This document shows, piece after piece, positions 54,173 through 59,105 of a stretch of DNA of 59,105 bases. The notes beneath the pieces were generated by a model that did no database searches, had not been told where the DNA came from, and was given only the letters and a program-made list of their open reading frames with translations. The first letter of the stretch is position 1, and every line of letters begins with the position of its first letter. This stretch comes from Deltaproteobacteria bacterium (lineage in GTDB: Bacteria; Desulfobacterota; Desulfobulbia; Desulfobulbales; VMSU01), in the NCBI GenBank assembly GCA_024275235.1, contig JAJRZN010000053.1:1-59105 (forward strand), read 5' to 3'. The position numbers were made by a program, and so were the translations under genes.

Positions 54173-54212
54173 GCCTTTCCTTTATTGTTTGTGGTGTATT
54201 TTGTATTCCACC

Positions 54213-54273
54213 CCGTAGGGGCAGGCAATCCCTTGTGGTTACCCTGTTCCTGGGTACCCGGGATTGCCCCTGC
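54213..54273. repeat. Palindromic intergenic repeat
   Basis: GGCAATCCC (54224-54232) pairs with GGGATTGCC (54260-54268), with outer GCA/TGC pairs and an inner ACCC/GGGT stem. It lies between two minus-strand genes and may act as a 3'-end hairpin for the antiporter mRNA. Its left end, CCGTAGGGGCA, and the following GTGGTT recur at 173-200. Confidence 0.6.
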
Positions 54274-54291
54274 AAATGTTTTGGGCAGAAT

Positions 54292-56391
54292 CTAAAGATT
54301 TGAGGCCGGGTAAACGGTTATCATCGTTTTTTCGCAGCCTTGAGCGATTGCGGCATATAGCGAACCAAACATCAGCCGTTGGGCCAGGGCCTGGGGCGGC
54401 GGGGCGGCCATGATCAGCAGATCGTGGCTGGCGGCCTCTGCCAGGACAGTATCCTTGCGGGCCTCAGTAGCCAGTACCTGACAGTTGGTAACTGCCGACA
54501 GCCCCTCTGCCGCCGCCCAGTCCTCCAGGCCTCTGGCCGCCCGTTTAATATCCTTATCTGAATCAGAAGAAGACATTAAAAGTAAAAGGGTGATTTTGTG
54601 GCGGCCCACCGCGGCCATGGCCCGCAGGGGAATTCTTATTTCATCTAAGCCCGTCAGGGAAATAATCGGCACCAAAATACGTTCGGTATGAAAAACCCCG
54701 CCGAATTTAATAATCAGGGTGGGACAGGGGGCGTTCTCAATTATTTTACCACAAATTTTCTGGGAGACCGGAAGGGGTGAACAGCCCATGACAATGGCCC
54801 AGGCTCCGGACTGCCGGGCAGTATCCAGAATACCGGCGGCCACATCATTTTCCTCTTTGACAATGGTGTAAAGTTCGGAGCCCATCCCCTGCACCTCGCT
54901 TTGTACCGCGGATAACAGGGCCTGATCGTCTGCCCGTCTGTTTTTATCGGGTTGATAAGCAGGCGGTACCACTCGGAGCATGAGGGGATAGGCCTGATGA
55001 AAATGGGCGATAATCGCCGCTATCCGGGCCAGAGCGGCACCGGTGGCAATATGGCTGACTCCGAACAGCACTACCCCCTCCGGACGTTCTAAATGACTGA
55101 GCCGGGGCCAGGTCCAGGGGACAAGGGGAACGCCGGCCGGTACGGTGGAAAGCGAGGCCCCGGTATGGTGGTTTTTGTTCGCCACCGGCAGTTCATCCGC
55201 CAGTTTAAGGGCCAGATTAGCAAAAATCGGGCCTGAAATTTCAGATAACAGAACCCCGGCCAGAACAACCTGGGTGATGAATTCAGCATAAGCGCTGCTG
55301 GCCGGATTATTGCCAATGAGAAAAATAAGACCGATGGCTACCCCGGCTTGAGGGGTAAGGGCCAGGCCGAGATAACGCTTCACCTGAAGCGGAGCTGACG
55401 AGAGTAGAGATCCGACCCCGGCACCGCCGATCTTGCCGATAGTGCGGCAGAAAAAGTAGGTCAGCCCCAGCCATCCTGCTGTGGTTAGGGCCGCCAGGTT
55501 GAGATGTACCCCGGCCAGGGTAAAGAAAAGGACATAGATGGGGGGCTCAAAGGCGTTAAGAGCCCGGAAAAGGCGGGAATCTCGATGTTCACGGTTAATC
55601 ACCGTAGAACCGGCCGCCATACCGGCCAGGAGGGGTGACATGTTCAACAGGCGGGCCGCTTCACCACAGAGAAGAAGAATGGCCAGGCCGCCGGTGAGCA
55701 TATCACTTTTTCTGCTCATATGGCTGTTTATAAAGTCCAGCAGGAGACCGGTAATAACCCCGATAACCAGCGAACCGGCAATTTCCAGAATACTGGCAGA
55801 TATCATAGCCAGCATGCCGCCCTGGCCGGCGGCATTCAGGTGATTAACTATTGCCATGGCCACTCCAAAGGCCATAATTGCCAGACCGTTATCTAAGGCG
55901 ATGACGGCCAGCAGCATAGTGGTCAGAGGGCCGGACGCCTTGTTTTCGCGAATAACATGCATAACGGTGGCCGGGGCAGTGGCAATGGAAACCGTACCCA
56001 ATAACAACGCCACGGCCGGGGCATGAGGAATAACGGCGGTCAGGCCGCTGAGTTTCATGATTAGAAGGCTGCCTGAGCTGACCATTAAAAAGGCGCCGCA
56101 GGCCTCGGCGATGCCGATCAAAGCCAGACTTCTGGCTGCTGAACGGAGGCGGGCAATCTCCATATGCTCGCCAATCCCGAAAGAGATCATCATCAGGGCC
56201 AGTTGGATAAAATGCTGCAGCTGATTACCCACTGCCGCCCCGGGGATCAGGTTAAATCCGGAGGGCCCAAGCAGCAGGCCGACACAGATATAGCCGGTAA
56301 CCGAAGGCAGACGGATTAACTGGCAGAGACGGCCGCTTAAAAAGCCGCCACCCAATAAAATCGCCAACGTCAGGGTGATATTTTCCACCAT
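54292..56391 (-). CDS. CPA2-type cation:proton antiporter with C-terminal USP domain
   Basis: 699 residues. The first 390 are membrane helices in the KefB/NhaS-like CPA2 order (GRLCQLIRLPSVTGYICVGLLLGPSGFNLI; DNGLAIMAFGVAMAIVNHL with the exchange Asp). Residues about 430-699 are soluble and hold universal-stress-protein-like folds (VVLFGVSHIATGAAL; KITLLLLMSSSDSD), likely a regulatory nucleotide-binding part. It exchanges Na+ or K+ for protons at the inner membrane. Distant from the next gene by 123 bases. Confidence 0.85.
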   Translation of the reverse strand: MVENITLTLAILLGGGFLSGRLCQLIRLPSVTGYICVGLLLGPSGFNLIPGAAVGNQLQHFIQLALMMISFGIGEHMEIARLRSAARSLALIGIAEACGAFLMVSSGSLLIMKLSGLTAVIPHAPAVALLLGTVSIATAPATVMHVIRENKASGPLTTMLLAVIALDNGLAIMAFGVAMAIVNHLNAAGQGGMLAMISASILEIAGSLVIGVITGLLLDFINSHMSRKSDMLTGGLAILLLCGEAARLLNMSPLLAGMAAGSTVINREHRDSRLFRALNAFEPPIYVLFFTLAGVHLNLAALTTAGWLGLTYFFCRTIGKIGGAGVGSLLSSAPLQVKRYLGLALTPQAGVAIGLIFLIGNNPASSAYAEFITQVVLAGVLLSEISGPIFANLALKLADELPVANKNHHTGASLSTVPAGVPLVPWTWPRLSHLERPEGVVLFGVSHIATGAALARIAAIIAHFHQAYPLMLRVVPPAYQPDKNRRADDQALLSAVQSEVQGMGSELYTIVKEENDVAAGILDTARQSGAWAIVMGCSPLPVSQKICGKIIENAPCPTLIIKFGGVFHTERILVPIISLTGLDEIRIPLRAMAAVGRHKITLLLLMSSSDSDKDIKRAARGLEDWAAAEGLSAVTNCQVLATEARKDTVLAEAASHDLLIMAAPPPQALAQRLMFGSLYAAIAQGCEKTMITVYPASNL

Positions 56392-56514
56392 AAAACCTTT
56401 AGTAATTATTTGAGAATTGGAGTAACTTCAACGAGCTGGCCGGGTCACCGCCAGTTATTTACCTAAAGAGAATAATTTAGACCAATTATGACATTAAACC
56501 AATGGTAAATTTAA

Positions 56515-57618
56515 ATGAAGGTTAATGGTAAGCAATACCGTACAATCTGGCTTGATGAGGATAATCCGCATATCGTTAAAATTATTGACCAGCGCCTTTT
56601 ACCCCATCAGTTTGTGGTGGAAGAACTACGGACGGTTGAGGACTTTGCCGCCGCCATCAGGGAGATGCACGTCAGGGGCGCTGGTCTCATCGGGGCGGCG
56701 GCTGGATTTGGCATGTATATGGCCCAGGTGCAAAGTCCGGCCGACGACCCGGAGTATCTGCGCCGGGCGGCAGAAGTCCTTATTGCCACCCGGCCCACGG
56801 CCCGGAATCTCGCCTGGGCCGTAAACCGGATGCGGCAGGAGATTAATGAGGAGTCCACTTCAGCGGCAAGAGAGTGCCGGGCTCTGACGGAAGCCCGTAA
56901 AATAGCCGATGAGGACGCGGAATATTGCCGCCGTCTGGGAGCCCACGGCCTAAGCATTATCACAGAAATCAGCCGCCGGAAACAGGGCCCGGTGAATATT
57001 CTTACCCATTGCAACGCCGGCTGGCTGGCCTTTGTTGATTATGGCTCGGCCACGGCCCCCATCTATGCCGCCCAGCAGGCCGGAATTGATCTCCATGTCT
57101 GGGTGGATGAAACCCGTCCCTGGCTGCAGGGCTCCCGGCTTACGGCCTGGGAGTTGGGCCAGCAGGGCGTGCCGCATACCCTTATTGCCGATAATACCGG
57201 CGGCCATCTTATGCAGCACGGCATGGTGGATATGGTAATTGTCGGCACGGACCGTACTACACGCTGCGGAGATGTGGCAAATAAGATAGGCACCTATTTG
57301 AAGGCCCTGGCGGCTCATGACAACGGAGTGCCATTTTATGTGGCTCTGCCCTCTTCCACCTTTGACTGGCAGATATGTGACGGTCTGGCGGAAATCCCCA
57401 TTGAGGAACGTTCCGACGCGGAAATCAGATATGTCAGCGGCGCCCTCGATGACGGCGGCATAACCAGGGTGGCAATCGCTCCGCCCCATACCAGGGGGGC
57501 AAATTACGGCTTTGATGTCACTCCGGCCCGGCTGATATCCGGCCTGATTACGGAGCGGGGGATTTGCGGAGCAAATGAGAAAGAGATTATGGCGCTGTTC
57601 CCGTCGACAGCCGGATAA
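56515..57618 (+). CDS. mtnA: S-methyl-5-thioribose-1-phosphate isomerase
   Basis: 367 residues in the eIF2B-like fold. MHVRGAGLIGAAAGFGMYMA near the start, catalytic Cys in ILTHCNAGWLA, catalytic Asp in VGTDRTTRCGDVANKIGTY and the end motif NYGFDVTPARLISGLITERG. It converts methylthioribose-1-phosphate to methylthioribulose-1-phosphate in methionine salvage. The usual RGAPxIG is RGAGLIG and the GAD before the catalytic site is GTD, so related sugar-phosphate isomerases are possible. A terminator follows. Confidence 0.87.
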   Translation: MKVNGKQYRTIWLDEDNPHIVKIIDQRLLPHQFVVEELRTVEDFAAAIREMHVRGAGLIGAAAGFGMYMAQVQSPADDPEYLRRAAEVLIATRPTARNLAWAVNRMRQEINEESTSAARECRALTEARKIADEDAEYCRRLGAHGLSIITEISRRKQGPVNILTHCNAGWLAFVDYGSATAPIYAAQQAGIDLHVWVDETRPWLQGSRLTAWELGQQGVPHTLIADNTGGHLMQHGMVDMVIVGTDRTTRCGDVANKIGTYLKALAAHDNGVPFYVALPSSTFDWQICDGLAEIPIEERSDAEIRYVSGALDDGGITRVAIAPPHTRGANYGFDVTPARLISGLITERGICGANEKEIMALFPSTAG

Positions 57619-57620
57619 AA

Positions 57621-57652
57621 AAAAGGCGGCGGAATTAAATCCGTCGCCTTTT
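57621..57652. terminator. Bidirectional terminator, mtnA / flgM
   Basis: AAAAGGCGGCGGA (57621-57633) pairs with TCCGTCGCCTTTT (57640-57652), with one G-T pair and a six-base loop. A-run on one side and T-run on the other let it serve the convergent genes mtnA and flgM. Confidence 0.85.
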
Positions 57653-57676
57653 CCATAGATCTGCAAGAACCGTGAA

Positions 57677-57979
57677 CTATTTTATAATTTCACTTTCAGA
57701 AAGCAAATTCATGAGCATCTTGTCGGCCACCCGATAGGGATCAACCTCATAGTCGCCGCGCTCAATCTGTTCTTTTAAAGCCTGTACTCTATCCATGCGC
57801 AGGTCGGGGGTATTTTGAATGATCCCTTTCATTTTTTGCACATCAAGCGAACTGGCGGAAATATCCACCCGGTCTCCAACCTGAGAAGCGGCGGAGGACG
57901 ACTCCGCTCCCTTGACACCTCTGGCCTTGTTGATTTTGTTATCTGTTTTGATCTGGGGTATAAAATCACCTATTTTCAT
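57677..57979 (-). CDS. flgM: Anti-sigma-28 factor FlgM
   Basis: 100 residues. Disordered, polar N-terminus, then the FlgM domain: GDRVDISASSLDVQKMKGII, LRMDRVQALKEQIERGDYEVDPYRVADKML. It binds and holds FliA until it is exported through the flagellar hook-basal body. No other flagellar gene lies in the window to this side. Confidence 0.92.
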   Translation of the reverse strand: MKIGDFIPQIKTDNKINKARGVKGAESSSAASQVGDRVDISASSLDVQKMKGIIQNTPDLRMDRVQALKEQIERGDYEVDPYRVADKMLMNLLSESEIIK

Positions 57980-58405
57980 ATAGCACCCCCATAAACATTA
58001 TGTCGTTCCATCGTTACCAACTTCGCCCCTGGCCAATCCATGACCAATAATGTTATTTTACCCTATTGTCTAATTACCATATCGGACTTTGAATAACAAA
58101 CTTAAATTTTTTTATCTTCAGAGACGATCTATATGGCTTATTCCCCACTTTGGCTAACTCGCTATATTAAGAGAGTTGGTGCGTTTGTCCGGCAATGAGC
58201 AAGTGAGCAGTTTGTCTTCCCTTGGTCGTTTTAAATATTTTGCTTCAAGTCTTTGCGGTGCGGTCAACAACAGCCGCTGATAAAAAGCCAAATAGCAGCG
58301 TGAAATCAAGTTGTTGCACCAAGTGAAGAAGTTGGGTATATAATAACTTGTTCGGCAGGTAGGCGATATAACGGTTAACTGGAAATTAACAGCACGGGAA
58401 ATATC
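57980..58405. other. 426-bp AT-rich gap without a recognisable gene
   Basis: I see no supported gene, RNA or terminator here. Frames on the minus strand between 58154 and 58495 overlap the next gene and look unlike a protein. The base composition resembles the following orphan gene rather than the rest of the window. Confidence 0.5.
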
Positions 58406-58954
58406 ATGGCAAAATGTTCTATTTGTAACTCCAGAAAAGGTAAGAGAAAGTGCAAAATAAATGAGACTTTTATATGTAGCCTTTGTTGCGGCCAAACGCG
58501 GAATATTGCTGAATGTGAAGGTTGCTCATTTTTTAAAAATGTAGGTCAGAACAGAAATTATCGAAAAGTACCCTTCTACGAAATAAATCAAATGTCTGAT
58601 TCCATGGAACTCCAGGACATCTCAAATACGATTGAATCAATTTTGTGCGATTTAGAACTGAAATACAAGGAACTGTTTAATGATAAAACTGCTATTAGGT
58701 TGTTAGAGCTGTTTTTTGATAAATATTATTTTAAGGATTTGGAGTTAAATTTTGGTACCGCAGAAGAAAAAGAACAATTTAATGAAATGGTTGCAATAAT
58801 TAAGCAAGATTTATCTTCCATCCCTGAAGAACAATGTATAAAAGTCGTGGCCTCAATTTATCGTTCAATTCAGCGAAGAACAAACGGCGGAAGAGAATAT
58901 TTGCAATTTGTTCAACAATATATCGGCGTAAGAATTCTGTCTGGCGCAAGATAA
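58406..58954 (+). CDS. Cys-rich hypothetical protein
   Basis: 182 residues. N-terminal double metal-binding knuckle: CSICNSRKGKRKCKIN, CSLCC and CEGCSFF (residues 4-46), which could hold one or two zinc ions. The rest is helical and acidic, with FVQQYIGVRIL near the end. AT-rich and unlike its neighbours in codon use, suggesting transfer. The family is not recognised; a small nucleic-acid- or protein-binding role is only a guess. The dispersed palindromic repeat begins 10 bases after its stop. Confidence 0.65.
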   Translation: MAKCSICNSRKGKRKCKINETFICSLCCGQTRNIAECEGCSFFKNVGQNRNYRKVPFYEINQMSDSMELQDISNTIESILCDLELKYKELFNDKTAIRLLELFFDKYYFKDLELNFGTAEEKEQFNEMVAIIKQDLSSIPEEQCIKVVASIYRSIQRRTNGGREYLQFVQQYIGVRILSGAR

Positions 58955-58964
58955 CTAACAACCA

Positions 58965-59105
58965 TTGATGGCGTCGTAAAAAGTCCGATCTACGGTGTTG
59001 TGGCGTTTCGGCAGACCTTCGGCATACCATATGTATGGCCGAAGCCCTGCCGAACCACCACGCCTCGCAGTCTACGCTTAGCTGTATATCGAACTTTTCG
59101 CAGTC
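58965..59105. repeat. Palindromic dispersed repeat, copy 2 (truncated by window end)
   Basis: Its first 29 bases equal 3701-3729. An imperfect inner palindrome follows (CGGCAG ... CTGCCG around TTCGGCATAC and GTATGGCCGAA). The right end (GAACTTTTCGCAGTC on the plus strand) resembles the reverse complement of the left end. This looks like a non-coding element with terminal inverted repeats, of the kind scattered in Desulfobacterota genomes. Confidence 0.75.

Noticed and set aside
58320-58400. Integron attC-like look of the sequence before the Cys-rich gene (TAACTTGTT ... GGTTAAC)
   Set aside because: The two halves do not pair as an attC site, and no integrase or second cassette is present.
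58154-58495. A 113-codon minus-strand frame at the end of the window
   Set aside because: It overlaps the start of the Cys-rich gene on the other strand, has no ribosome site that I can see and looks unlike a protein.

Overview
The window looks like chromosome from a Gram-negative anaerobe of the Desulfobacterota (Desulfobulbales-like sulfur bacteria). Evidence: LPS genes (LptF, a WaaC-like heptosyltransferase, lipid-A-synthase N-domain protein), a sulfide:quinone oxidoreductase homologue, DsrE and TauE/SafE families, a sigma-54 two-component system, FlgM, and three in-frame TGA codons that look like selenocysteine. The genus cannot be fixed from sequence alone. No phage, IS element or CRISPR array was seen. 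One nonsense codon (lon) and one frameshift (capD-like) interrupt otherwise intact housekeeping genes, so base-level assembly error is possible.

Layout. 1-4.4 kb (minus): tRNA-Ser, TauE/SafE permease, SpmA/SpmB-like gate protein, FG-GAP protein and a HAD phosphatase. 4.6-7.3 kb (minus): an ArsR-led operon of three short genes, each interrupted by one in-frame TGA at or near a redox position and each followed by a SECIS-like hairpin, ending in an SQR homologue. A divergent NDH-2 shares the promoter region. 7.5-13.5 kb (plus): NDH-2, AroK, AroC, GlgA and GAPDH, with a zinc-ribbon gene on the minus strand. 13.7-26.4 kb (plus): a 1451-aa PEP-synthase-like protein, LptF, Lon (interrupted), MltG, GspG, a CapD/FlaA1-like enzyme (frameshifted) and a heptosyltransferase. 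26.4-28.6 kb (minus): lipid-A N-domain protein, GT2 glycosyltransferase and an exported carbonic-anhydrase-like protein without zinc ligands. 29-35 kb (plus): GrpE, DnaK, TrpS, a diguanylate cyclase and a SerA-like dehydrogenase. 35.0-38.7 kb (minus): a giant DUF748/AsmA-like protein.

38.9-52.7 kb is a signalling island. A histidine kinase and NtrC-type regulator are followed by a candidate activator dyad and a sigma-54 promoter in front of a TauE/SafE permease, a TIGR02186-like protein and a receiver-only regulator. After a MarC gene comes a tightly overlapping five-gene operon: two membrane proteins with GspE-N/MshEN-like heads and repeated DUF202-like modules carrying a strict Arg-Thr heptad, a second histidine kinase, a receiver-only regulator and an 865-aa PEP-synthase-like protein. 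52.7-59.1 kb: a rare EndoIII-ExoIII fusion, a cation:proton antiporter with USP domain, MtnA, FlgM, a Cys-rich AT-rich orphan and a palindromic dispersed repeat.

The two best candidates for undescribed biology are the ArsR/selenocysteine/SQR/NDH-2 locus (4.6-8.7 kb) and the DUF202-heptad/histidine kinase/PEP-synthase-like operon (45.5-52.7 kb).
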